Below, piece after piece: positions 33,175 to 44,714 of a DNA stretch of 64,000 nucleotides. Every line of letters starts with the position of its first letter. Position 1 is the stretch's first letter. The notes under the pieces were generated by a model that ran no database searches, had not been told where the DNA came from, and saw only the letters and a list, made by a program, of their open reading frames with translations. Origin of the DNA: Auricularia sp. M13. Its lineage: Eukaryota; Basidiomycota; Agaricomycetes; Auriculariales; Auriculariaceae. The stretch lies in the NCBI GenBank assembly GCA_037042915.1, contig CM073199.1:1178001-1242000 (forward strand). Direction: 5' to 3'. The translations under genes and the position numbers were made by a program.

Positions 33175-34790
33175 TGAGGCCAGGCGGGAACGCGGCCGCT
33201 CCGGAAACTGTGAGACAGCGAGGGAGCAGAAGAAAACCAGGAGCGCGGAGGGAACGATATTCAGTAGGGCAGTGACGAGCATGGACACTGCGAGCAGTCA
33301 TGGCGGGTTAGGAAGAAGAGAGGCCGTGTGCGGAGTGCGAAACGGGCGCAAGTTGGACTCTTCTAACGCCGTGCGCGCTGATCATGGAACGCTGAACCTG
33401 GGCTGCAAGCGGGTCGATCTTGGGCGATCCAGGCGACGCGAAGACCGTCGCGAGCGGCCTCGACGCGGCAGCGGCGCAGATTGAGCGGTGAGCAGCGTCC
33501 TGGACCTGGCTGTCTCCTCACTGCTGACGGATCGCCTCGGCGCCAGCAGCCCGTCGCGGACAGCATCTGGCGCGCCCCATCTTCCTCTGCACCGTCGCAG
33601 GCGTCGCCGAGCTTTACCTCCGGACGATGCCAAGCGTTCTGCTCAGCCCGTCGTCGCTGTCCGCGCCGTTCTCGCCGGCTCAGTCACGCGCGCGCTCGCC
33701 ATCCTCGCAGTCTGACCGCCGCCGACCTTGAATTCCAACCGCTGTCCCGCCGCGATGTCGACGGGCTTGCCTGAGCCATCCCGGGACTCCCTGCCGTTGC
33801 TCAGCGCCCTTCAGCACGTCGTCGCTGTGCCCGCCGGTCTCGCGAGCTCGGTCACGCCGCGCGCTCGCCATCCTCGCAGTCTGACCGCCGCCGACCTTGA
33901 ATTCCAACCGCTGTCCCGCCGCGATGTCGACGGGCTTGCCTGAGCCATCCCCGGGACTCCCTGCCGTTGCTCAGCGCCCTTCAGCACGTCGTCGCTGTGC
34001 CCGCCAGTCTCGCGAGCTCGGTCACGCGCGCGCTCGCCATCCTCGCAGTCTGACCGCCGCCGACCTTGAATTCCAACCGCTGTCCCGCCGCGATGTCGAC
34101 GGGCTTGCCTGAGCCATCCCGGGACTCCCTGCCGTTGCTCAGCGCCCTTCAGCACGTCGTCGCTGTGCCCGCCGGTCTCGCGAGCTCGGTCACGCCGCGC
34201 GCTCGCCATCCTCGCAGTCTGACCGCCGCCGACCTTGAATTCCAACCGCTGTCCCGCCGCGATGTCGACGGGCTTGCCTGAGCCATCCCGGGACTCCCTG
34301 CCGTTGCTCAGCGCCCTTCAGCACGTCGTCGCTGTGCCCGCCGGTCTCGCGAGCTCGGTCACGCCGCGCGCTCGCCATCCTCGCAGTCTGACCGCCGCCG
34401 ACCTTGAATTCCAACCGCTGTCCCGCCGCGACGTCGACGTGCTTGCCTGAGCCATCCCCGGGACTCCCTGCCGTTGCTCAGCGCCCTTCAGCACGTCGTC
34501 GCTGTGCCCGCCGGTCTCGCGAGCTCGGTCACGCCGCGCGCCCGCCATCCTCGCAGTCTGGCCGCCGCCAACATCTGATTCAACCGCTGGGCCGCCGCGA
34601 GGGGCCCATCTGTGCCGTCGTCGGAATACCTGCAGCAGCCCGGCGTCTTGCTCAGCCCGTCGTCGCTGTACACGCCCGTCTTGCCAGCTCCCTCGCGGCC
34701 GCCGTCCTCGCTGTCTGGACGCCGCCGACATCCAAGTTCGACCGCTTCCTCGCCGCGATGGGCTCCTCTGTATTGGTGCTGTCATTGCCG
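33175..34790 (+). repeat. satellite block C (forward) with head module
   Basis: The head module 33175-33650 is the inverted counterpart of block B's head. It is followed by five nearly identical 169-bp units starting near 33728, 33897, 34066, 34235 and 34404, and then by diverged units to about 34790. Compared with block B, differences are mainly short losses in GCG runs. Confidence 0.85.
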
Positions 34791-35961
34791 CCAGCTACTC
34801 AGCGTCTAGCCGAGCCGAACTCGCTCTCTCCGTCGTTCTCGCCCCCTTTGTTCGCCCGCCATCCATGCTGTCTGATCGCCGCCGGCCTTTATTACCGTCT
34901 CCTGCCCCGCGCTTAGCACGTTCCTCCCCACTGGCGTCCGTGCCCAGGCGCTCCCACAAGTACTCAGCGTCGCTCTAATCCCATCGCCGCTGTCCCTTGC
35001 GGCAGCATTGTCTCCCTCTGACTCTGACTGACCTCCATCCGCTGCTACGGCTATGCTGGCCTCTGGCGCGCATTCACGGGCGTCGGCGTCGTTGATCGAC
35101 GTCGCAGTTAGCTCGTCTTTTTTTCTGTTTGTTTTTTCCGTACCCGGCGTTCGTGCCCGTTCCGCTGGCGTCGTTGTTGAATCTTCCCGTCGTTGTGGCC
35201 GACATCTCGTTGTCTGCCCACCGCCGCCATCAACACTCACTCGCCGTCCACCGCTCATCCCGTCGTCGCTGTCTTGTTTTTTCTTCTTTGATTCATTTCA
35301 CCGAGCGCCCGCCATCTTGCCTACCTGGTTATCACAATCCTTCCTTCCTCCGCATTCGCTCTATGTCCAGTCCTGCCTTCGCGTCCGCACTTCGCCTCGA
35401 TTTTGAGCTCACTGTCGCTGTCTTCGCGCGTGCTTTGCTTGATGTAGTACTGTGTCCGGCTCTGGCGGTCGTGGCGGCCAACGCTCTCTCGTCGTATTAC
35501 TCTCATGTCATCGAGTTGCTCGCGTGTCTGATACCACCGCCTCGACTCACGCGTCTGATTGTCATCAATCGCGGTTCTCACACATTGTGACATACGACTG
35601 GCACAGGGCCTCGCGCTCGCTATGCCTCTTTCCCCTTAAGGCATCCAAAATGTGATATTAGACAAAGTGTACCATTGAATAACCATGTCGCTATCTATAT
35701 CACCCTTCACAAGGAACTCACTACCCCCAACATATCATCTAGTCCTTTCGCACATGCCCTCAAACCGCGGATCATTCCTCCTAACGGTGCTGCGGTGTCT
35801 GTCAAAAAGAACTTTGCACATGCATAGTCATCCAAGTATGCGAGAACGCGACCGGTCTTGACCTGAGATATCTCTCTACGTCTGCAGTGATAATGGAATG
35901 CGAAACAAAGTTCATGTATGACGATTCAGTGTTGACTTGAGGTGGAATCTATTTGTTTGGA
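34791..35961. other. tail of block C and decayed distal duplicate
   Basis: 34791-35650 is CT-rich, satellite-like in composition but without clear units. About 35740-35960 is a decayed version of 19228-19640, with roughly 160-bp and 46-bp gaps relative to the left copy. No gene supported. Confidence 0.4.
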
Positions 35962-36242
35962 GCAGATAATGATCTCCACGGGAATACATAGGCTCTCTGC
36001 AATGCTTTGGTCCTGTCACGCCTGCTTGAGGCGGCGCCCAGGCTTTCAGGGCGAGCGCGGCCGCGGTCATACGATGCATTAGACGCAACGATATCTCCCT
36101 GCGCTCATGACCGCGCCAACCTTTCAGGGGAACTCGCACTCGTGAAGAGAGTATGGACAACAAGGTGGCATCGTTGGTTATATTGGTTACACATATGTCG
36201 AAGTAGCACAACTTTGAGGGATGACGCGGACCAGCGAAGCGC

Positions 36243-37245
36243 TCAGATTGAGTCTCCGGACGCGCGCATGCAATGGAGCACTGTGCCCGCCTTCAAGGCT
36301 GTCGCAATGCTGATGTCTTCCGGGAAGAGCAGCTGGACAAGCGAGGTCAATATGCAGTATTATCGATTGCCGCTGGAAGCAAGCACTTACTGCCGGAAGA
36401 ACCTGACGGGGCACGTAGCGCGGCGGCTCGCTGGACTGCACCAGGATCACCTCGATCGCGCTCGCTGGAACGCGAGCGACCGAAGTTTCTGTGTCGCATG
36501 AGCACGCATCAATGACGGAACTAGATGTAAGCTACGCGCGAGAACGCCGAGGACGACGGGCGCAGCGTTCCATACGACTGAATAAGGATCGGGGTAATCG
36601 CAGACCAGACACTGATGACTTGCTGAGAAACAAAAGAATATCGATGTCAACGCACCACGCACTTTCTGAGCGAGATATTGGACGGTGTTCCATTCGACCC
36701 CGAGCCGCTTGAGGAGCGCTTGCCCGGTCACGGGGCCTGAAGTCTCTGCCGGGCTGCCTGAGGGCACGTGGGGAGCAGATGTCCCAGCACCGCCGATCTC
36801 CAACGTGCACGTAGGAAGGGCCGTGCCCTCGAAGAAGGCGTTCATGACCTCGTCGATGGTTGGCGCGCGTACCTTCTGAAGCTGAAGAAGACAAAGGCAA
36901 TGAGTTGGGTCTTGCGAAACGTAAGCTGATGGATACCCACGTAGGCGCCGTCCTTCTTCATCCCCTCTGCGGCGTTGATGAAGGCTGCGATGAGAGCCTT
37001 TTCGAGCTGAGCCTCGAAGCTGAGTTCCGTTCGGGAGAGCGCTTGGCGACGCCTGTCTACCCAGATGCGAAAACGTCAGGATACAAACTGGCGTCGCGCC
37101 CGAGAATGCTCTACTCACGTGTAATGGGTTTGACGACCACTTCTTTTCTAGCGGCGGTGGTGGATGGCCTCGGAACGCGCTGGGGGAGGTGAGATGCGAA
37201 GACCCACCTACACGGAGAATGGCGTACTGCTGGGCACAAGTCCAT
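36243..37245 (-). CDS. multi-exon hypothetical protein in the duplicated segment (right copy)
   Basis: Counterpart of the gene at 17626-18626, 1,003 bp against 1,001 bp. All exons and splice sites are in the same order, from MDLCPAVRHSPC at 37245 to a stop at 36243. Differences from the left copy are an extra TG within an intron, one extra base before the donor near 36535 and one base fewer just after the following acceptor. As a result this copy is also out of frame over one exon. The two copies are wrong at different bases, which points to base-level error or very recent decay. Function unknown. Confidence 0.45.
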
Positions 37246-37773
37246 GTCTGGGAGGAACGTTGGCGCGGCGGAAAACCCAGGTAAGTGTGGTGGTGGTTAA
37301 ATACCGTGCGCAAGAAGGAACTCCTGCGGAAAGCAGCTGAGGAGCGCAGGCGGCGTACCGAGATGCCTTGTAGCCTGCGCGCATGAAGTCGGCACGTGCC
37401 GTCGCGCGACCCTGACATTGCTTAGCAGCCAGGAACCCCGGAGAGAAGACCGGTTAATCTCTGATAGTGTCCGTATTGCCTCGTGGATGCATTGATGCAC
37501 CGTACTCTCCGTGTCATGGATGCCGCTCCACATATCGATGTGGCAGATCTGCAGGCACGCTGCATTGAGAAGAACGGTCGGCGTTGTGCGTGCAAAGGAC
37601 GGCGACCTGGGCCAGATTAGGAACTCGCCCCATCCTGAGACGATGTACCTCATTCTACCAACTCTGGCGTGCATTGCGTGGGATAGCGACGCCGGGAGAT
37701 GTCAGGTGCATGGAGTACAAAGGCAACGGACCGCACGTCTGGGCGCACTGAGTTGAATCGTCCGCAATCCGCC

Positions 37774-38187
37774 ATGTCAGAGCAAGCCAACGACGCTACA
37801 AAGGGCAACAAAGCGTTCAACGGGTCTGCGGCAGGAGGCATAGATGCTGTAGGGATCTCTCGGAAGGAATGGCCCAGACTCACCCGTCACGTGTCAGTCA
37901 GGGAACGATGGTCCGTGCGCTGCCTCTCGACAGCCTGCCGCCAGCGGGCACGCTCCGAACGACGACGCGGTGCGCGCTGAAGCAAGACAATTGCCGTTTC
38001 ATGACGTATTACACAGCTCACGGTGGGGACCACATCGTCTATCTCGTCGTCGCAAGAATGCATGTTGCCAATTTACCTCGGGAACGTTCGAACGACTTAC
38101 TACGTAGCCGTCAACGGACGCGCACCGGGCGCCGGCGGATGGAGCGCTAACGATGCGGAGTACGTCGCAGTCATGAAGGAAGAATGA
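37774..38187 (+). CDS. hypothetical protein in the duplicated segment (right copy)
   Basis: Same length and same translations as the gene at 16683-17096 in inverted orientation: MSEQANDATKGNKAFNGSAA, then, after a 53-nt intron, GTMVRALPLDSLPPAG, ending EYVAVMKEE. The internal GC-AG intron is again needed to reach the last exon, so it is not a one-off base error in one copy, unless the copies were collapsed in assembly. Function unknown. Confidence 0.5.
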
Positions 38188-38389
38188 TAGCGTGTAAAGA
38201 AAGTCATTTTGACATGTACTCGTGGATATGAACAAGTCGCGACGTTGAGAACGGAGGGGGGTAGCAAGGATAGAGGCTGACGTGTTATGCGAGCACCTAT
38301 AACTGGGGGATACAGAAAACATGAGGGGGAAAACAGACGGCTTTGAGTTGTACACCGCCAGGTTGGGCAGATGCGCTTGACGGAACGGC

Positions 38390-41073
38390 GGTCACAGCAA
38401 CGACGGGCTCAGCAGGACGCCGTGAAGCGCGGCGCGGCGCCAACGGCGGCACAGACGAGCGTGGCGCGGCGCTGGACACGGCAGGAACGGCGACGGCAAT
38501 GCTAGCGACGGCGCGGACGAGCAGGGCATGGCGCTTGCCTGCACGTGCGAGGATGGTCGAGGTGGCGAGGACAGCAGGCTAACGGCGAAACACACAGGTG
38601 AGAACGGCAAGGAGAGCAGCGAGGGCTCGGCGGGATAGTGAGCTTCGCACGGACATGCCGGGAAACGACGCCGATGGTGGCAGAGACGAGCCCGTCGCGG
38701 CGGGACAGCGGTTGGATTTGGAGGTTAGCGGCGTCCAGATTGCGAGGATGGCGCGCGGCGCAACTGAGCTCGCGAGAACGGCGGGCACAGCGACGACGCG
38801 CTGAAGGAAGCTGACCAGCGGCAGGGGATGCAGGGGACGGCACAGGCAAGCCCGTCAAGATCGCGGCGAGACAGCAGTTGGAAGTAGTGGTCGGTGGCGT
38901 CGAGACTGCGGTGATGGTGGGCGCGCGGCGTGACCGAGTCCGCGAGACCGGCGTGCACAGCGACGACGGGCTGAGCAGAACAGTGAGCAGCGGCAAGGCA
39001 CAGAGGAGCCTGTCGCGGCCGCGCAGCGGTTGGAATCAGATGTTGGCGGCGGCCAGACTGCGAGGACGGCGGGCGCGCGGCGCGACCGAGCTCGCGAGAA
39101 CGGCGAGCACAGCGACTGAGCAGGACGTCAACCAGCGGCAGGGAATGGCGGAGACGCGTCGGGCAAGCCCGTTGCGGTGGCGCAGTGGTCGGAATGAGTG
39201 GTCGGCGGCTCCAGACTGCGAGGACGGCGGGCGCGCGGCGTGACTGAGCTCGCGAGCGTAAGCAGCGACGACGGGCTGAGCCGAACATTGAGCAGCGGCA
39301 GGGCACAGCGGAGCCTGTTGCGGCCGCGCCGCGGTTGAAATCAGATGTTGGCGGCGGCCAGACTGCGAGGACGGCGGGCGCGCGGCGCAACTGAGCTCGC
39401 GAGTACGGCGCGCACATCGAGGACGTTGACCAGCGGCAGGGGATGACGGCGACGCGTCGGGCGAGCCCGTTGCGGCGGCGCAGTGGTTGGAATGAGTGGC
39501 CGGCGGCGTCCAGACTGCGACGACGGCGGGCGCGCGGCGTGACCGAGTTCGCGAGAACAGCGTAGGCAGCGATCAGGGGCTGAGCAGAACACTGAGCAGC
39601 GGCAGGGCACAGACGAGCCTGTCGCGGCCGCGCCGCAGTTGAGATCAGATGTTGGCGGCGGCCAGACTGCGAGGACGGCGGGCGCGCGGCGTGATCGAGC
39701 TCGCGAGACCGGCGTGCACAGCGACGACGGGCTGAATGACGCCGAGTTGCTGCAGGTATTCCAGCCACGGTACAGACGAGCCCGTCGCGGCGGGACAGCG
39801 GTTGGATTTGGAGGTTGGCGGCGTCCAGATTGCGAGGATGGGATGGCGCGCGGCGCAACTGAGCTCGCAAGAACGGCGGGCACAGCGACGACGCGCTGAA
39901 GGAAGCTGACCAGCGGCAGGGAATGCCGGCGACGCGTCAGGTGAGCCCGTCGCGGTGGGGCAACGGTTGGAATTGGAGTTCGGCGGCGTCCAGACTGCGA
40001 GGATGGCGAGTGTGACGGCGTGACCGCGCTCGCGAGAACGGCGAGCGCAGCGACGACGTGCTGAGCAAGACAGCGACCGTGGCAGTGAATGACGGTGACG
40101 GCACAGGCGAGTCCCTCGCGGCGAGGAAGCGGTTGGAATTAGATATCGGCGGGCGAGGACGGCGGCGGCGCGACGGCGCTGGCAAGACGGCGTGTACAGC
40201 GACGACGAGCTGAGCAAGACGCAGAGCTACTGCAGGTATTCCAATGACGGCACAGACGAGCCCGTCGCGGCGGGACAGCGGTTGGATTTGGAGGTTGGCG
40301 GCGTCCAGATTGCGAGGATGGGATGGCGCGCGGCGCAACTGAGCTCGCAAGAACGGCGAGCACAGCGACGACGGGCTGAATGACGCTGACCAGCGGCAGG
40401 GAATGTCGGTGACGGGTCAGGCGAGGCCGTTGAGGCCGGACGGCGCTTGGGATTGGAGGTTGCGGCGGTCAGACTGCGAGGATGGCGAGCGTGGGCGCGC
40501 TGGCGAAGAACGGCGATGAGAGCGACGAGGGACTCAGCAGGACGTTGAGCAGCGAACGGAAATGCCGGGAATAGACGCCAGTGGTGGCACGGGCGAGCTG
40601 AGCACGGCGAGGCAGCGGTTGGACATAGAGGTCGGCGGCGGTCAGACTGCGAGGATCGCGCGCGCGCAGCGACGGAGAGGTGGCGAGAACGGCGGGGACG
40701 GCGACGATGAGCTCTGAGCGACACTGAGCAGCATATGGGAACGCCGGGGCGGTGCCAGAGATGGCGCAGAGCCCAGCAGGCCGTGTGGGAAGCCGTCCGC
40801 GACGGGTTGGCTGGCGTCAAGGCGGACCGTCAGCGCTGAGCAGAAAAAATCCTGTAAATTACCCACCGGCTCGCTCGGCGCTGCCGCCGCGTTTCTCCAC
40901 CCCCGACAGCCTCTGCGTCGCCCAGGTTTCCGGGGATCGGTCGTTGTGCTGCGCGCTCGTGTTCATCGCTTTAGGAAGAGTCCCAAACTCCGCCCGGTCA
41001 TCCTCAACCGCCAACATTAACAAGCTTCAGCCTCAGTTTCCTCACCCCTCGCCTCTGCGGCCTTCCTCATATT
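38390..41073 (-). repeat. satellite block D (reverse) with second-type head module
   Basis: Diverged ~170-bp units in reverse orientation from 38390 to about 40640, then a head module to about 41073. This head matches block E's head (52407-52640) closely in inverted orientation. It matches the A/B/C heads only distantly, but along the same order of landmarks (for example GGGACTCTTCCTAAAGCG against GGACTCTTCTAACGCC). A frame of 381 codons on the minus strand (38725-39870) runs through the units but follows a 170-bp, non-triplet period and is not accepted as a gene. Confidence 0.85.
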
Positions 41074-42200
41074 TCCAATTCTATGGTCTTTTGCATGCTC
41101 TTGACTGTGCTGAGCCCGGCCTCGTCGTGGTCACGATGCGACGAAACGGGCAGCGGGAATTATATTCTGGTCAGAAATCTCTCAGTACAGGCTGGCGGCT
41201 CAGCGCTCAAGCGCTCAAGGACGATGCTCGACGACTTGACAAGGCGATAGTCCACAGCAAGTAATTTCATCAGCCCAGAACCGGAACTGCCTGTGCGATG
41301 CGTGTTGCATGACATTTGGAACTTCCACAAAATGCTTCGGTTGAGCCCTCGCGCAGCCGTCGCGCTAAAGGTCCAATGCCCGTGCCCCAGCTATGATCAC
41401 CTGGCACAGACTGTGCGCAACACCAAGAAAGAGGCAGTCGAGCGCTGCACACGAGCTCAACCCCGCGCTAGAGTCTGGAGAGGAGTAAGAAGGCATCTTT
41501 GCTCCACCCACTGGCAATCTTGCATTTCGCATTGGGAGCTCTTCCTCGACATCGACATGTATGGTGACACATTCATTTCCCCGGTCAGTCACAACCCACC
41601 CATGTCGATCGCAAGACCTACTCAATGCGCCCGCCATTATTCCTGAACGTGAGAGCGCGCATATTCTTCTTCGAGACCAGCGAAGAGGAGCAGCGGCAAT
41701 GACGACAGTGGCGGCAACATCCAGGCCGAGATCATTGGGCGAGCAGTCGCTTCTAAGAGCTTGGTCGCGCGCGCTCTTAGATCACATTGTGGAGGCTGAA
41801 AATCCCAGGAGAACGAGCGCTTTGTGGCTTCTGGAGAGCTCGCATCCGCAAGGGCCGAGTCCCAGCCGCCGCCTTCTTGCAGTCTCGAGCGAAGACCGAA
41901 ATCCGGAAGACTCGCAGCAGAACCGCGGACAAGGGCAGGCGACGTCCATGGAGGTACAGCAGACGACAACATGCAGGAGCCACAGGCTGCCGTTTGCGAA
42001 TACGACCATTGTGGCATCGTCGGCTGGTCGTCATCCCATAGAATGCATAACAGGCGTCGAGATTTCCGATCACCTTGTTCTCCCTCGCGCCGGCGCTGGC
42101 GCTGCTCAAGAGCTGCAAGCGTATGGAGTATGGGTTTGACTGCGACTTCAACGCGCTGCTTGATTATCTCATGTAGGAGCGAAAGCGCTAGCGCGTGATT
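41074..42200. other. decayed gene fragments
   Basis: At about 41960-42180 a stretch of about 150 bp is roughly three-quarters identical to 60130-60300 (shared GGCTGCCGTTTGCG and CACCTTGTTCTCC). Both contain a splice-like intron followed by a VEI..HLVL-type coding stretch. It looks like a dispersed gene fragment. Nothing else in this stretch could be assigned. Confidence 0.4.
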
Positions 42201-42661
42201 CACTGTCTTCAGACTGAGAGGTCTCAGGCTATTGCATCTGTTGAGCGCTGGCGGCCCGAATAACCGTCAGATTCGGCGGATTATGCCTCAATTGTCCGCG
42301 GAAATTACCCATAGAAGTTATAATTAGAAGGAAGGTGCAGCAGCAGAAACTGGCAGCCGGTGAATTATCATGAAATTGATTACCTATGAACGCGAGTACA
42401 TGCGTGCTCATGCTTTCAGACCCAATGACTTATGTTCCCTCGCCCTTACATTCTTGACCTTCGGTTTCCACTTGAGCTCTTCAAAATCGCGAATTCACCC
42501 TTTCCTGATAGATTACGAGGCGGCGGATTGGTCCATTGAAGTTGTTGACGACCGCAGAGGACAGGCGGGTTGAAACATGAGCATTAGCCATACCGGCTCG
42601 GGTCTCAAGCCGTTCAGTCGAAGAACTAGAAGACGACGCGGGATAGAACTACGACACGTGA

Positions 42662-43350
42662 CTAAGTGAGAAGGTTGAAGCAGAGTTCACTCACGCCGTC
42701 AATCTCGGACTCGCCGTCGGGGTCAACGGCGCGTGGAGTCGACGCGCCGTTCGGGTTCTCCGCCATACGAGATGTCTGGGGGGTGGCAATTTCGACCTGC
42801 TCAGGAGCAGACTCCAGTACGAGTGAGAACTCGGTCATCGGCTTCGTGATGTTGTTTAGTGAACGGCCATAAGCCTCTGCATGTGGCGTACAGTTCCGTC
42901 CGCAGATATCGGGGGCTCCATAATCTGTAAAATATGATGATTGGTAGCTGAGAGTACCCGCTATATTGTGTCCAAGGAGAAAACTCACCCGTTGTGCCGT
43001 AGACTGGATGGTCGAGGAGTCGTATTCAGACTGAGAACCATGCAGGCCGACGAACTCTTCATGTGGCGCGTGGGGGGAGGAATCCATGCGCATCTACACA
43101 AAACATCAGCAGAAGATACGAGGCCCGACGGCGGGGAATGCACCTTTTTCGGGAATGCGCGTGTCCTGCTGCCAGACGAGGCGCGCCGCTTCCGGGATGA
43201 CATTGGATATCTGCAAGAGGCAGGCTGTCGCACCTACTTATAGGTTCGCGCAATATAAGATAACGTCTGGGACAAGGGCAGCGAGGGTTCGAGGATCTCA
43301 GAAGGTTACAAGGATCCGTTAGGACGCCACAAGGCCGGAGAGTTAGAAGC
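42662..43350 (-). CDS. candidate multi-exon hypothetical gene, start not found
   Basis: Exon-like pieces on the minus strand are IPEAARLVWQQDTRIPEKGA (about 43203-43120), a 62-nt GT-AG intron, FVGLHGSQSEYDSSTIQSTA, a GTGAGT intron, and a last part containing FSLVLESAPEQVEIATPQTS down to a GTGAGT near 42690. The pieces keep a protein-like character, but the 5' end, the frame after the second intron and the true stop are not resolved. Family unknown. Confidence 0.3.
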
Positions 43351-43395
43351 AACTGCTACAAGAGAGCATCTTGTAGCGACTGCCGGTTTTTGACA

Positions 43396-43869
43396 CTATT
43401 TAGGTAGCCCACCATCGGTGGTGACTGGTGCCACACTGCCTCCGTACGTCGCGCTGCAATGATGCACGACACACATACCGACGACGGAATTAGAGTGGGA
43501 CGCCTTGCCGCTCCGATAGCCGAGCGCCACAGCTCTCCATCTGAGGATGGGTGGGGATACGCAGAGGTGCGCTGAGGTCACTGCTGTCCAGGACGGGGAT
43601 GTGAATGAGTTCGTCAGCGTGTTGCGGGTGAGAGAAAGAAGTGTTCCTGCCCAAGTGTAACTGGGGAAAATCGCAACCCAGAGCGGCCCCCCGTGAGTGA
43701 GATATATCGTGAGACATCCCATGGGGCTTACGCCGTTGCAGTACAGCGTTGCATCGAGCGGGGTAGCGATAATAAACTTTGGGTCAATTGTAGTCCACCG
43801 GGTCATCGTCGAGCGAACGGATGGCGCATGAGCAGGAATGGTAGTCTGAGGATAATTTTTGAATTGCAT
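43396..43869 (-). CDS. possible small hypothetical protein
   Basis: Single frame of about 157 codons from ATG 43869 (MQFKNYPQTTIPAHAPSV) to 43396, with a hydrophobic middle (YLTHGGPLWVAIFPSYTW). No intron signals and no recognised domain. It may be chance. Confidence 0.2.
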   Translation of the reverse strand: MQFKNYPQTTIPAHAPSVRSTMTRWTTIDPKFIIATPLDATLYCNGVSPMGCLTIYLTHGGPLWVAIFPSYTWAGTLLSLTRNTLTNSFTSPSWTAVTSAHLCVSPPILRWRAVALGYRSGKASHSNSVVGMCVVHHCSATYGGSVAPVTTDGGLPK

Positions 43870-43919
43870 ACCCAATACATATAGGATACAATTTCTCCTT
43901 TACCAGTGATAATCTCTTG

Positions 43920-44450
43920 TCCCGCTCAGTCGAGCGGAGACCAGCATGATGAGTGAGCGAGCAACGGAGCAGAAACGGCGGAACCACGAGACTCCAAAGA
44001 CTGCAAAGACTGCACTGAAGCTCGGCCCGAGAACATAGGCCAAGAACGGAAAGGAACAGGACAGACGTGGAGGTCCCTATCGCAACGTGAAGACAACGGC
44101 GACGAGCATGGCACAACACCTCTACAGGACCAGGGGGCGAGGGCATTGGATGCGTAGCTCCCACGCGCAGGCGAGGACATCAAAGACTGCAGCCACGGAC
44201 ATGGCAATGCGGTGGGAAGCGGAATATGGGATGGAGGCCAGAGAAGGGTGGCGTCGCAAAGCAGAGGCAGCGCCGGCCGGCGATGACTGCGAGTACGAAG
44301 TGCAATGGAGCTGGCGATGCCGGCGACGACGGCTGATACAAGGCGTTGTCAGAAAGCGAGAACAGATTGCGGCAATGCCAGCGACGGCACAGAGAACACG
44401 ATGCGTCAAGCGCCCGCGCGAGAAGGGGAGGAGTTGGGCGCGGAAGCAAA
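43920..44450. other. purine-rich tract without a gene
   Basis: A/G-rich on the plus strand with loose ACGGCGACGA-like repetition, similar in character to the tracts at 5.5, 14.3 and 32.7 kb. Confidence 0.35.
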
Positions 44451-44519
44451 CTCTGATAACGGCCGTGCTTGACGTAAGTAGGCAGGCTGGGTCTCGTCCA
44501 CCTGATAGTGATATTTATT

Positions 44520-44585
44520 GCAGCCGGTGCAGCGCTACCCAACTACAATTGCAACCGGCAGTTTGAGTAGCGCTGCGTCGGCTGC
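44520..44585. repeat. 19-bp inverted repeat (hairpin)
   Basis: GCAGCCGGTGCAGCGCTAC (44520-44538) pairs with GTAGCGCTGCGTCGGCTGC (44567-44585), 17 of 19 positions complementary, around a 28-nt loop. It lies 60 bp upstream of a TATA box. It could be a small foldback element or a regulatory hairpin. Confidence 0.6.
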
Positions 44586-44647
44586 AATTGCTGCCCTTTA
44601 CACCACCCCGTTCCTCTGCGCGCAAGATATCCAGTACCTGCATCCGC

Positions 44648-44654
44648 TATATAA
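44648..44654 (+). promoter_or_regulatory. TATA box of the zinc-finger gene
   Basis: TATATAA lies about 61-67 bp upstream of the ATG at 44715. An ATG at 44656 is too close to the box to be translated. Confidence 0.5.
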
Positions 44655-44714
44655 CATGGCTTCACCATGTTCCCTGGGGCGCGCTAACATCTTCCAACGC
44701 GACTTTATTGTACG

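Larger units (their letters stand above)
35962..40258 (-). repeat. segmental duplication, right copy of the inverted pair
   Basis: Reverse complement of 15050-18907. The unique part 35962-38350 corresponds to 18907-16510 with near identity. The satellite part is about 440 bp longer than in the left copy because of extra units. Both genes of the left copy are present. Confidence 0.9.

Noticed and set aside
23950-33650. Paired head modules as long terminal repeats of a retroelement
   Set aside because: The copies are inverted, not direct. There is no primer-binding site or polypurine tract between them, and the enclosed genes show no reverse transcriptase, protease or integrase motifs.
38725-39870. 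381-codon open frame, and many shorter ones, within the satellite blocks
   Set aside because: They run through tandem units of 169-170 bp, which is not a multiple of three, are rich in Arg/Ala/Pro/Ser from GC-rich sequence, and occur in several frames and on both strands.
14595-41073. Giant Starship-type fungal element
   Set aside because: No tyrosine-recombinase-like gene at either edge and no evident target-site duplication; the inverted layout is not typical of that class.
43270-43310. Box B-like GGTTCGAGGAT as a tRNA gene
   Set aside because: No box A at a proper distance and no cloverleaf.
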